Notes under the pieces: model-generated
Seen by the model: only the letters and a program-made list of their open reading frames with translations
What the model was told of the DNA's origin: nothing
The model's database searches: none
Shown here: positions 10,164 to 18,700 of the stretch, in pieces
Layout of the letters: every line of letters starts with the position of its first letter
How positions within the stretch are numbered: position 1 is the first letter of the stretch
Program-made: the position numbers and the translations under genes
Source of the DNA: an uncultured SAR86 cluster bacterium
GTDB taxonomy: Bacteria; Pseudomonadota; Gammaproteobacteria; Magnimaribacterales; Magnimaribacteraceae
Assembly (NCBI GenBank): GCA_902605935.1
Contig: CACLEI010000011.1
Coordinates: forward strand, 1 to 38,727
Length of the DNA: 38,727 nucleotides
Reading direction: 5' to 3'

Positions 10164-10641
10164 TGAACTAACTTTGTATAGACGTCTTGGATACAGAACT
10201 TCAGCCTATACTGAGGGCTGGGCCCTTTATGCTGAACAATTAGGAGTTGAAGTAGGGATGACTAAAAGTCTCTATGATGAATTGGGAGTGCTTCAAAGTG
10301 AAATGTTTAGAGCTAACAGATTGGTAGTAGATACTGGCTTACATTACAAAAAATGGACTAGGGAAAAAGCTATGGAGTATATGAAAAAAGTAACCGGTAT
10401 GTCTGATACTGAGGTGAGGGTTGAGATTGAAAGATATATTGTTTGGCCTGGACAAGCAACCAGTTACAAGATGGGTATGATAAAAATCTTAGATTTAAGA
10501 GATAAGGCCATGAAAGAACTGGGTGCAAAATTTGATCTCAGAAAATTTCATTCAATAGTTTTAGATCAAGGCATAGTCCCCTTATTTATCCTAGATGATT
10601 TAATAGATGAATGGATAAATGAAGAGAAAACTGTCAATTAG
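10129..10641 (+). pseudogene. DUF885 (peptidase-like) protein, C-terminal fragment only
   Basis: DUF885 proteins are predicted zinc metallopeptidase-like proteins with an HExxPGHH motif followed by EGWALYAE. The ORF track starts at a TTG (10147), but reading the same frame upstream gives [20 protein letters not shown], so homology begins with the last two histidines of the metal motif at 10129. Before that the frame (ELT) is mnmG sequence read out of frame. AYTEGWALYAEQLG, VVDTGLHYKKWTREKAMEYM and IVWPGQATSYKMGMIKI follow, then a normal C-terminus. Roughly 400 N-terminal residues are missing and there is no start codon, so this is a fragment joined to mnmG. The family function is poorly defined. 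Confidence 0.85.
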
Positions 10642-10661
10642 CTTTTAATTCAAAAAAAGCT
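10640..10661. terminator. Possible bidirectional terminator between convergent genes
   Basis: AGCTTTT (10640-10646) and AAAAGCT (10655-10661) form a 7-bp stem over an 8-nt loop, with A and T runs inside the stem. It sits between convergent DUF885 and merC-like genes. The stem has little G+C, so efficiency is doubtful. Confidence 0.3.
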
Positions 10662-10712
10662 GAGCCACTTTAGGCATATTTAGTATTTATGAGAAACTAT
10701 TTAAATAACTGA

Positions 10713-11117
10713 TTAGGCTGAGTGACAAGAGTCACAATCAAGTTTTCGGCAAAGTTTATAATTTTTATAATGCGCAAAAACAATAAGTGATGCTCCGATA
10801 GTAGTAAATAATTTCTCTCCGAACTCACCCCAAATAGCTGTGCCAATAATTACAGCAAAAATTAAAGCAATGATCCCGAGCAGTCCAGTGACAAAAAAGC
10901 TTAATTTTGAATGATTTTTCATTCCTCTAAAGAGAGCATAAAGGCTTACTGGTATTGCAAGTAACAATAGCAGGTAATGTATCAATTCATTGTTATATGA
11001 AAGCGTTACGTAACCTGAAAACAAAACTAACAACATAGGTACCAACAAACAATGAGCCAAACAAATAAGCGATAGGCTAATAGCTGTTTTATCTGAATAT
11101 TCTTGTGTAACTTTCAT
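10713..11117 (-). CDS. MerC-family membrane protein
   Basis: A small polytopic membrane protein of the MerC type, a family that includes mercuric-ion transporters and many uncharacterised paralogues. I take the ATG at 11117 (MKVTQEYSDKTAISLSLICL; 134 residues), though the frame is open from a GTG at 11138. Four hydrophobic segments are visible, beginning with SLSLICLAHCLLVPMLLVLF, which carries the family's Cys-x-x-His-Cys pattern. The C-terminus CRKLDCDSCHSA holds three more cysteines, a likely metal-binding tail. There are no mer operon neighbours (no merA, merT or merP), so mercury transport is not supported; another metal or a housekeeping role is as likely. It lies 50-70 nt downstream of the cupin gene. 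Confidence 0.75.
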   Translation of the reverse strand: MKVTQEYSDKTAISLSLICLAHCLLVPMLLVLFSGYVTLSYNNELIHYLLLLLAIPVSLYALFRGMKNHSKLSFFVTGLLGIIALIFAVIIGTAIWGEFGEKLFTTIGASLIVFAHYKNYKLCRKLDCDSCHSA

Positions 11118-11187
11118 TATGTTTTGAAGGCGTTGCACTTTAAATTATTAAATCTAATAATACAAATTTTAATTTATTAAATTTTTA

Positions 11188-11709
11188 CTAGACAATGTTG
11201 CTATCAATAAGAACAGCGATTAATAATGCTGGTTCAGTACCATTATTTACCCAAGCGTGATTTGTGCCTCTTTGAACAACAACATCATGCGGTTGTAGAG
11301 CTACCTCTTCTTCATCCAAAATCAGAGTAACATCCCCTTTGAGGAGAATAATATAATCAATGGTATGTGTCTCATGCATTGCTGCATTTCGTGAGGTATC
11401 AACCCTATGATGAGCTGCTCCCATTTTCTCAAAAGCCTCTGCAGTAGCCGCCTCAATTACCTCTTGAGGAACACCTTCTGGAATTGGATTAATCTGAAAA
11501 TATCTGAATTTAGTTCCGTCTTTAACTGGCGATAACATTATATCTATATCTGCTCTGTCATTATCTGACTTTGTTTCAAATCCCGATCCATCTGTATTCC
11601 AGATTTCAAATAATCCTCCAGCATCCTCTCCCAATGATCGGGCAGGAGGTCCGTCTATTGAAATGATGGATTTCCCATTTTCATTGTGACCAGTAATTAT
11701 TCGTCTCAT
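11188..11709 (-). CDS. Cupin-domain protein
   Basis: A 173-residue single-cupin protein. The conserved beta-barrel is in the C-terminal half: MHETHTIDYIILLKGDVTLI (about residues 111-130) resembles cupin motif 1 with H112 and H115 as likely metal ligands, and HDVVVQRGTNHAWVNNG (141-157) resembles motif 2 with H151. The N-terminal ~60 residues have no strong signature. It is the last gene of a tight minus-strand trio (2OG oxygenase, alpha/beta hydrolase, cupin; gaps 5 and 19 nt). Similar small cupins accompany catabolic oxygenase genes, either as metal enzymes or ligand-binding proteins. The substrate cannot be read from the sequence. Confidence 0.82.
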   Translation of the reverse strand: MRRIITGHNENGKSIISIDGPPARSLGEDAGGLFEIWNTDGSGFETKSDNDRADIDIMLSPVKDGTKFRYFQINPIPEGVPQEVIEAATAEAFEKMGAAHHRVDTSRNAAMHETHTIDYIILLKGDVTLILDEEEVALQPHDVVVQRGTNHAWVNNGTEPALLIAVLIDSNIV

Positions 11710-11728
11710 TTTATTCTCCCTTATAAGT

Positions 11729-12655
11729 TTATTGACTATGTTCTAAAAGAAACTGAATGGAATCTTGCATTGATGATTTCCTTGCTTGCCAATTGCAACC
11801 CAAGTGGGCTCCAATCTTTGCTCTGTCTTTGAATAATTTTGTTCTCTCATGTGGCTCATTCATCATAGTTTTTTTTCCATCTACATCTAAATGATAGTGT
11901 GTACCATCCTTTGCAACAATTGTATGTCGTCTTCCAACTGCTATTGCATTAGGCACAAATACTACTGGGTCTACAGAATCAAAAGAATGATGGCTATCTT
12001 CATAAGTAATTATCTTACTATTACCCCCATTTTCATTAATGGCTGGAGATAATTCTTCTATCAGAATAGATGGAGTGTAATCATCTTCTTTGCCAATCAG
12101 AGTTAAGATTGGTGCATCGCTCCAGCGCATTTCTTCTGGCCACATAAAAGCACCAGGATAGAAAGCTAAATGTCCTGCGAATCTTTCACCTGTCGGTGCT
12201 AATTTTTCAGCTAAAGGCTCCCAGGCTGAATAAATTGCTGTACTCCCGCCAAGACTCCATCCGGCAATGTAAATTTGATTAGAATCTATATCAGGATGAT
12301 CGGATAAAAGTTTCAACGCATTAAAGCAATCAGAGAGAACTGAAGCTAAAGTTACTTGCATTTGGTCTTCCACAATAGAGACGACACCTCTAGCATCAAA
12401 ACTATTTACTCGAAATATGGCAAAGCCATTATTTAGAAAGTTTACTGAATGCTCGTGGTGATGCCCTCTCCAGCCCATGCTGCCATGCATACATATAACA
12501 AGAGGATATTTTTTTTTCTTTCGTTCAGGAAAGATAAGAGATCCAAACATCTGTTGTTCTTCAGAAGGCGTAGAATTCAAAATATGAAAGAATTCAAATG
12601 GATTGGATGACTTGTAAGCGATCACACCCTCATCACCTGATTGCAATCTATGCAT
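11729..12655 (-). CDS. Alpha/beta hydrolase, dienelactone-hydrolase-like
   Basis: A 308-residue cytoplasmic alpha/beta hydrolase; no signal peptide is seen. The strand before the oxyanion region reads YPLVICMHGSMGWRGHHHEH (50-69), with an unusual cluster of histidines. The nucleophile elbow is GWSLGGS (Ser134), the acid is probably Asp191 or Asp192 in GKEDDYTP, and the catalytic His is in DSHHSFD (222-223). This order fits the dienelactone hydrolase and acyl-peptidase-like groups. A C-terminal extension after residue 230, with DGTHYHLDVDG, is not part of the usual core. It sits 5 nt after the 2OG oxygenase gene, so the two products probably act in one pathway, perhaps ester or lactone cleavage after oxidation. 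Confidence 0.82.
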   Translation of the reverse strand: MHRLQSGDEGVIAYKSSNPFEFFHILNSTPSEEQQMFGSLIFPERKKKKYPLVICMHGSMGWRGHHHEHSVNFLNNGFAIFRVNSFDARGVVSIVEDQMQVTLASVLSDCFNALKLLSDHPDIDSNQIYIAGWSLGGSTAIYSAWEPLAEKLAPTGERFAGHLAFYPGAFMWPEEMRWSDAPILTLIGKEDDYTPSILIEELSPAINENGGNSKIITYEDSHHSFDSVDPVVFVPNAIAVGRRHTIVAKDGTHYHLDVDGKKTMMNEPHERTKLFKDRAKIGAHLGCNWQARKSSMQDSIQFLLEHSQ

Positions 12656-12660
12656 CTTAA

Positions 12661-13869
12661 CTAGTCCAATTGTTTCTTAAAACGTTCTCCGCGTTCTTTT
12701 GCAAGTTTATAGGCTGCTTGTGTTTCGGCCTTAACCTCATCATTTTGTTTTTCACGTAACTCAGCATATTCCTCAGCCCACCAACGCCTAGTTACCTGCG
12801 GAAAGGTCCCCATACGATTTACACTAGCATTTGCACCTCTGTCTCGTCCAGACTCATACCCTGCCGCACCTAAAGAATCAGCTTCAGATTTACCAAAAGG
12901 AATCAGATCTCCTTCCATTTTAGGCAATAAAAAATAAGGCATAGAAACTCTAGTCTCTCCTTCAGGTATCAATGTTGTATTAACGCGGTGTAAAGTAGCT
13001 GAATATCTACCTTCGCTAAGGTGCATTAAAGTTCCACCAGTATTGACGATGACAGATCCCGGGATAACTGGTACGTGGTATTCACCAGGTGCTGTTTGAC
13101 AGGTAACGGGGGCATCGATCCACTTGCCTTCTCCGGCAACAACTTGCAGTCCAGGACGATCGTTGATCAGCAGAGCTATAAATGGGGGCCCATCTATATG
13201 GGCACCTACTTTATCACTTGTGAATTTTTTATACTCATTTCTGACAATTTCCCGATCCTTTTCAGCAAATGCATCAATGCTATAATTATGATTAAGGCTC
13301 GCGGCCAGGTCTGGATTATCAAAATCAAAATATTCACGGAATGATTCAACATCTTCTCCCAGAGACTCGACAATGGCCTCCCCTAGTTCATGAGTAAGGC
13401 GATGATAACAATCATTCAGCTCATCTATTAAAGGTCGAAATCCTGGCAATGATTTATCTTCAGGCCAGGTGTTGGGGCCACGAAAGAGTCGGTGGTGAAT
13501 TGGTTGAGATTTATCATCGTAGTCACATAATGATTCTTGTTCGAATCCATACTGGAAAGCTTCTATAACTTGCCCAAAGCCACGATCAGCAGGAGTGGGC
13601 AAACTATAGCCACGAAAATATGGCGTATTGGATATATGAGCGGTTTTTTTTAATTCCATTGGAGAATCAAAAAAGCCTCTCACTTCTCTAAATGCACGCT
13701 TCTGAAATTCGTCAGATAATCCAGGTGCATTAGTAAGGACCATAAATCCGAATTCCGATAATGCGTAAGATAAGTCTTTAAAAAACTGTTCTGGGTTTGA
13801 CTCACGATCAAGCCAATCAACCTTAGGTAGTTGTAAGTCCGTCACGTAATTTTCTCTAGTTGCCTTCAT
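12661..13869 (-). CDS. 2-oxoglutarate/Fe(II)-dependent oxygenase, isopenicillin-N-synthase-like
   Basis: A 402-residue protein of the small-molecule 2OG-Fe(II) oxygenase superfamily. The N-terminal DIOX_N-like region (LPKVDWL...ALSEFGFMVLTNAPG) is followed by the jelly-roll core. The iron triad is visible as H224-x-D226 in VGAHIDGPP and H294 in SATLHRVN, and the 2-oxoglutarate-binding Arg-x-Ser is R307-V-S309 in GETRVSMPYF. All key residues are present, so it should be active. It is the first gene of the oxygenase-hydrolase-cupin trio, with a Shine-Dalgarno-like GGGGAAG before its ATG and a 121-bp upstream gap that should hold the promoter. At about 400 residues it is longer than typical IPNS-like enzymes (about 330). 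The substrate is unknown. Confidence 0.88.
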   Translation of the reverse strand: MKATRENYVTDLQLPKVDWLDRESNPEQFFKDLSYALSEFGFMVLTNAPGLSDEFQKRAFREVRGFFDSPMELKKTAHISNTPYFRGYSLPTPADRGFGQVIEAFQYGFEQESLCDYDDKSQPIHHRLFRGPNTWPEDKSLPGFRPLIDELNDCYHRLTHELGEAIVESLGEDVESFREYFDFDNPDLAASLNHNYSIDAFAEKDREIVRNEYKKFTSDKVGAHIDGPPFIALLINDRPGLQVVAGEGKWIDAPVTCQTAPGEYHVPVIPGSVIVNTGGTLMHLSEGRYSATLHRVNTTLIPEGETRVSMPYFLLPKMEGDLIPFGKSEADSLGAAGYESGRDRGANASVNRMGTFPQVTRRWWAEEYAELREKQNDEVKAETQAAYKLAKERGERFKKQLD

Positions 13870-13990
13870 CTGATCTTCCCCGGATTGTTATTTCTACAAT
13901 AGCGCTTTTGTATGGAAGAGTGAATAATTTTATAAATAAATGTGGTTAGTTCTTATATTTTTACAAATACTCTTCTATAGGTTTCCATTT

Positions 13991-14413
13991 TTACTTTTCT
14001 GGAAATAAAGTGCTCGGATCAAACATAGTTTTAATTTCAAGAACATTTCCACTTGGATCTTCAATGAAAAAAGTTTCTTGTTCTCTAGAATCTCCCTCAA
14101 ACCTTAAATAAGGTTTATCTAAAAAGTCATATTTTTCTCTATCGTTGACGCGCGATTTTAATTTATCAAAATCTTCCCTCATAAGGTGCACCCCAAAATG
14201 AGGTACGCACACATCACCCATATCTACATGATGCCTTTCTCTTGGAAGAGCTTCACTGGCTTCATGCAAAGTTAATTCGTTACCCCAAAAGTTTATGTCT
14301 TGCCATTTTCCTTCTTCAAAACTTCCAGCTTCGCAACCCAGAAAGTCACAATAAAACTTTTTTGATTCTTCTATACTGCCTACTGGAATGGCTAGATGAA
14401 ATCGATTTGACAT
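13991..14413 (-). CDS. VOC-superfamily (glyoxalase/extradiol dioxygenase fold) protein
   Basis: A 140-residue protein with one complete VOC module. The N-terminal beta strand carries a metal-ligand-type His (RFHLAIPVGSIEESKKFYCD), which is the superfamily's usual start. Later segments include VPHFGVHLMREDFDKL and the C-terminal ETFFIEDPSGNVLEIKTM, where the Glu of LEIK is a usual metal ligand. Members include glyoxalases, fosfomycin-type resistance proteins and dioxygenases, and length alone does not separate them. A clear Shine-Dalgarno (TTAGGAG) precedes the ATG. It lies 67 nt downstream of the Nmad3 gene and 121 nt upstream of the oxygenase trio, so it may be transcribed with either. Confidence 0.85.
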   Translation of the reverse strand: MSNRFHLAIPVGSIEESKKFYCDFLGCEAGSFEEGKWQDINFWGNELTLHEASEALPRERHHVDMGDVCVPHFGVHLMREDFDKLKSRVNDREKYDFLDKPYLRFEGDSREQETFFIEDPSGNVLEIKTMFDPSTLFPEK

Positions 14414-14480
14414 ATATGTATGCTCCTAATTACTTCTATCTAATATTCAATATTATAAACAAAATTTTATTGATTAAGTT

Positions 14481-15278
14481 TTATCCATGTTTTTTTATTA
14501 AATTTATTGCCCATTTTTTTACTTTTGGATTTTTTTCAATATCAAGAATGAATTCTTGTCCAAACCCCCTATAAAAAACTGTAGATTCTTCTTTATCCTC
14601 CCATTTCATTCTATTTAAAAAAAGGTCTTTCGAATCTTTAAAGTATTTGGAGGGCAGCTTCCATCTTGATCTAGTTTTATTTTTTTCAGTCAAAATTAAA
14701 TCATCATGGGTAAACTTAAACAAACCATGGCCTCGATCAAAAATTTTTCTTTTGTTAAGCTCTAATTTTTTCCTAGCTATGTAAAGTGTGTTGTTAGAAA
14801 ATTTCGAGGTATCTCCATGTCCATGAGGGTGTTGAATATTATTCTCACAAAGATATCTTTTAATTTCTTTTGATCCTTCAATTATTTTGTCTATTTGCAA
14901 CCAACCGAATAAATGATGCAAATCTCTACCATTTGCAGAAAAGTTTTTAAACCATCCAAAAAATAAAAACAAATCTCCAGGACCTACATTATTATTCTTT
15001 AATTCAGTCTGAGATGCACTTGCTTGGCCAAAAATGCCAATTTTTTCATTGAGCATTGGGTCGTTATGGCAATAATCCGTATCCCTAACTTTGGCTGAAA
15101 CCTCATTCAATAATTCAGTGCCTGAGATTCCATTAAAATTCAGGTCTTTATATTTTTTTGGTGAAGAATGATTTTGGGGGATAGGTATTGAAAAAAAACG
15201 CCCATCATTAAATATAGGTGAAGCACTGCCACCTGCCTTCGAGTCAAAACCCTTTCTACTTAATATTAATCTTCTCAA
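14481..15278 (-). CDS. Nmad3-domain protein (putative nucleotide modification associated)
   Basis: This 265-residue protein matches the pattern I know for Nucleotide modification associated domain 3. The N-terminus is LILSRKGFDSKAGGSASPIF with DGRFFSIPIP following, the middle has NNVGPGDLFLFFGWFK and HHLFGWLQIDKI, NTLYIARKKL comes later, and the C-terminus has FYRGFGQEFILDI. Computational work by Aravind and colleagues linked Nmad families to modified bases in phage and bacterial DNA, but I know of no biochemical proof for Nmad3. Here there is no methylase, glycosyltransferase, restriction enzyme or phage gene beside it, so the context does not support a DNA-modification island. The gene covers the whole domain and looks intact. 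It is very basic in its C-terminal half. The VOC gene follows after 67 nt. Confidence 0.72.
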   Translation of the reverse strand: MRRLILSRKGFDSKAGGSASPIFNDGRFFSIPIPQNHSSPKKYKDLNFNGISGTELLNEVSAKVRDTDYCHNDPMLNEKIGIFGQASASQTELKNNNVGPGDLFLFFGWFKNFSANGRDLHHLFGWLQIDKIIEGSKEIKRYLCENNIQHPHGHGDTSKFSNNTLYIARKKLELNKRKIFDRGHGLFKFTHDDLILTEKNKTRSRWKLPSKYFKDSKDLFLNRMKWEDKEESTVFYRGFGQEFILDIEKNPKVKKWAINLIKKHG

Positions 15279-15295
15279 CTAGCCTTAATTCACAA

Positions 15296-15655
15296 TTAAC
15301 CAAAGCCAATAGAACAGAAACCAGAATATATTATCAACATTCCATCATCAATTGTACTTAGTCTCCCTTCAACGCCCATGTCTCCTCCAACGAGATAAAC
15401 TGTTCCTTTATCGGTTTCACCTGCTCTAAAAATTTCCTGTGTATCCAGATTGGCCAAAAGTGAGTTTTCCATAGGTAGTGATAAACCTTCACCAAATATA
15501 TCCCATATATCTTCATAGCCGGCAGTACCAATCCAGGCTCCAGAAGAAATAGAGTAAGCCTCACCAGACATAAAATTACAACTGACTGTTGCTGCCTTGA
15601 TGTTGGGCGATAAAAATGAAGCTAAAAAGATTAATTTTATTAAATAATTTTTCAT
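15296..15655 (-). CDS. Small secreted protein, unrecognised
   Basis: I do not recognise a family. The ATG at 15655 is preceded by CCAGGAG, a good Shine-Dalgarno, and gives 119 residues; the track start at 15700 adds 15 unlikely residues. MKNYLIKLIFLASFLSPNIKAA is a typical Sec signal peptide with cleavage near Ala-Ala. The mature part (about 97 residues) is acidic and Gly-rich, with two cysteines (near VSCNFMSGEA and at the C-terminal GFCSIGFG) that could form a disulfide. It lies downstream of the giant autotransporter gene in the same orientation, about 98 nt after its stop, so co-expression is possible. A periplasmic or surface role is an inference from the signal peptide only. Confidence 0.7.
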   Translation of the reverse strand: MKNYLIKLIFLASFLSPNIKAATVSCNFMSGEAYSISSGAWIGTAGYEDIWDIFGEGLSLPMENSLLANLDTQEIFRAGETDKGTVYLVGGDMGVEGRLSTIDDGMLIIYSGFCSIGFG

Positions 15656-15753
15656 ACGAGTCTCCTGGTGTGATGTAATTTTAAGAATAAAGATTATCAC
15701 TAATAATTAACTGCGTCATTTTACGAAAAAATTGTAAAAAATTAATTCTTAAG

Positions 15754-18700
15754 TTAGAGACTCAACATTAGCTCAAGAAAACAGATTTCTGATGACGAGA
15801 GATCATTGCTAGAAATACTTGAGTAGTCAGAAAAATAGCTAGATCTACCTTGCCATCTGCAACCAAGATTAGTGGTCATATCGGTAGAAATTTCAAGTAT
15901 CAATCCTAAGTCTACTTCCCAATTGTGAGTTTTCACCCCATTGTCCAATAGCAAGACGTAATTGATATTAGGCCCTTCTACGTTGTAATACATATTCTGG
16001 TTAGAAGTTTCCGAGTAATCTAAGCCATATTCTAGGGTTATATATGGCATTGCATTATATTTTGATCCAACAAATAGATAGCTGATATCAGTTCCAATTG
16101 AAGCCTTAACATTGGATAGTGTTAGTTCATCGAAAGTTAATGCGGCTTCACCGCCTATTTCACTAAATTTATCAAACTCAGTATATGAGGCATCAAATCT
16201 AAGATAAGGAGAAATTTGCCAGTTGCTTGATTCACTGCTGAATGAACGGATGAACGCAAGAGATCCATATATCTGATTAGCCTCACGTTGACCTCTCAAA
16301 AGCTCTTTACCATCTAAACGGTCTGAGTCAAATTCTAATCTACTGATCCCTAAAATAAATTGTAGGGCATTATTCCTATCATCGAATTTTCCATATGTTG
16401 AAAAGCTATAGTTTCTGGACTCTACATGAGATTCGTTATTTTTGTTTATTGGTTTAGCCTCTCCTAGGCCAAAGGCAAAACCAAATAGATTTCCATCATT
16501 ATTTAATCTATCAATTCCTACATGAAAAGATCTTTCATCTAGAATTCTTGTACTGTTTTTGTTTTTACGAAGAGTAAATTCTCCAAATTCACCATCAATC
16601 CATACTGTCCAATCTCCAAGCAGTTCCCTGAGCTCACCTTCAGCCGTAACTTTCACAGGATCTGATACCCAATCTTTAACGGTTGACTTAATTTGATCTA
16701 AATCTTGAGAGCTCTCAGCCTCTTCTCGTTCATTATAAATATTAGAAATTTGGATATCAGGATCAGTATCTGCAAGGCTTATATCCTGATTATAGTATTG
16801 GGGGTTTGTAACTAGCGAGTAGGAATGGTAAGAAGATTTTGTAAGGATAGATGTTGATGATTTAGGATTATCAAATTCTGTTACACAGAAATAATTTTCA
16901 TTAGGATCTGTCCATACTTTAAGGTCGTCTGTGAGTGTGTGGGTGTAAACCAAATTCTCGCCTAATTGTGCATTTGAAGATTCTAAAAGAGTCACAATAA
17001 TTTTTTTATCCCCTGTGGTAAAACCAAATCTTTCTGGCGGAATACCATCGATGAGAATAATGGCAGATTTGAGCCCAGCCTCTATATTTAACATACCTTC
17101 CCCAAATGAAAAGTTTTCTGTGCTTGATGAGCCCGTAATATTAAAATCAAGGACAACATCTTTGGGTGCAATCTTAGATAAATGTACTTTTATCTTCAAA
17201 GATGGGTCGGTTTTGGGTCCGCTAGATTTGATGGTACATAACTCTAAGATTGGCAATTCAACAAAATTATCATCGCGTTCATTAATGCTCATATTCTTAA
17301 TTGAATCAATAACATTATTGTTAAAATTAACCTTTAAACGATTCAAGCCTTGTTGCGCTGAGATCTTCATCCGTTTAGAAATTACATTGACATTTTGATC
17401 AACCCAACGTGTTGCAATCTGTAACATAGCTTTCGCATTATCAATAACAGGCTGCTTTAAAGTAGGATCCGTCAATATGATGGGAGTTTTAAAATTGAAC
17501 TCTTTTTTATCACTTATGCCTCTATAAGAATTGCCTATAATGTCTATAAATACGGTGTTTTCAATTAATACGTAATATTCTGTTTCATACTCAAGATCCG
17601 TTGGTAGATTAATTGTTATTGTCTCTGTCCCGCAACCTGTCACAGATTCATTTGGTAAACTGACAGCAAAAGAGGAAGAATTATCTTCTGATTCAATATT
17701 AATTATGCCTGATTCACAATTCACGATTTTGTTAAACGTCAAGATGATATCGCTATCCACTGGAACCCTGGTGCTGTCATCTTTGGGGTCAGTTCCAATT
17801 AGGATTGGTCTTTTATCATCGTCATTTGCCAATATTGTGTGAGTATAAACATAGTCCTCTCCCAGGGTTGCATTGGTAGGATTAGACAAGGTCACGATAA
17901 TCGTTTCGTCTTCCTCGGCCAGGTCGTCATCAATAATGCTAGGAATAGTTACGATTCCGGTATTTTCACCAGCAATAATTATTAAAGTACCGTTGTCTAA
18001 ATTATAGTCAACGCCTGATCCGGTTGCCGTTCCTGTTAATTCATAATCCACTGATATTTCCTTGGCGGATACCGCAGAAAGGTCAACTGTAATGCTTATT
18101 GATGGAGAAGGCTCATCGCTTTGGGAGCTGCTAATATTAAAATCTATGTTAGGAAGACTATCATTATCATTAATGGTATAAGTGTGGACATTATCAGCCC
18201 CTAAGGTTGCATTGCTTGGATTTGATAAGGTTACTATCACCGTCTCATTTTCTTCATCCAATAGGTCATCGATAATATCTGTTATCGTAATAGTTCCAGT
18301 AGTTTCGCCAGCACTTATCGTGAGCGTTCCATCAGCTAAGGTGTAATCTGTACCGGAGCCTGTAGCAGTCCCAGTAACCGCAAAGTCAAGTGTCACATTT
18401 TGAGTGGGCGCAACAGATAAATCTAAAGTTAAGGCTGCAGAAGTTATAGATTCATCACCATTTGAAGTTGGAGCACTAAAGTTAATGATCGGAGTAGTGT
18501 CATTATCAATAATTGTAAAAGTATGGGCACTATCATTACCCAGAGTTGCATTGACTGGATTAGATAAAGTAATAATTATTGTTTCATCAGGCTCGTCAAA
18601 TGGATCATCAATAATACTCGCGATGGTAATCGTGCCGCTAGTTTCACCCGCATTAATAGTTAGTTTTCCAGCGCCAAGGGTGAAATCTTCTCCTGATCCA

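Noticed and set aside
10713-11138. Mercury resistance locus, from the MerC-like gene.
   Set aside because: No merA, merR, merT or merP is nearby, and MerC-like proteins are common outside mer operons.
12661-15278. Nmad3 plus 2OG oxygenase as a DNA hypermodification system (TET/JBP-like).
   Set aside because: The oxygenase is of the isopenicillin-N-synthase type for small molecules and is packed with a hydrolase and a cupin instead. A VOC gene and a 121-bp gap separate it from Nmad3.
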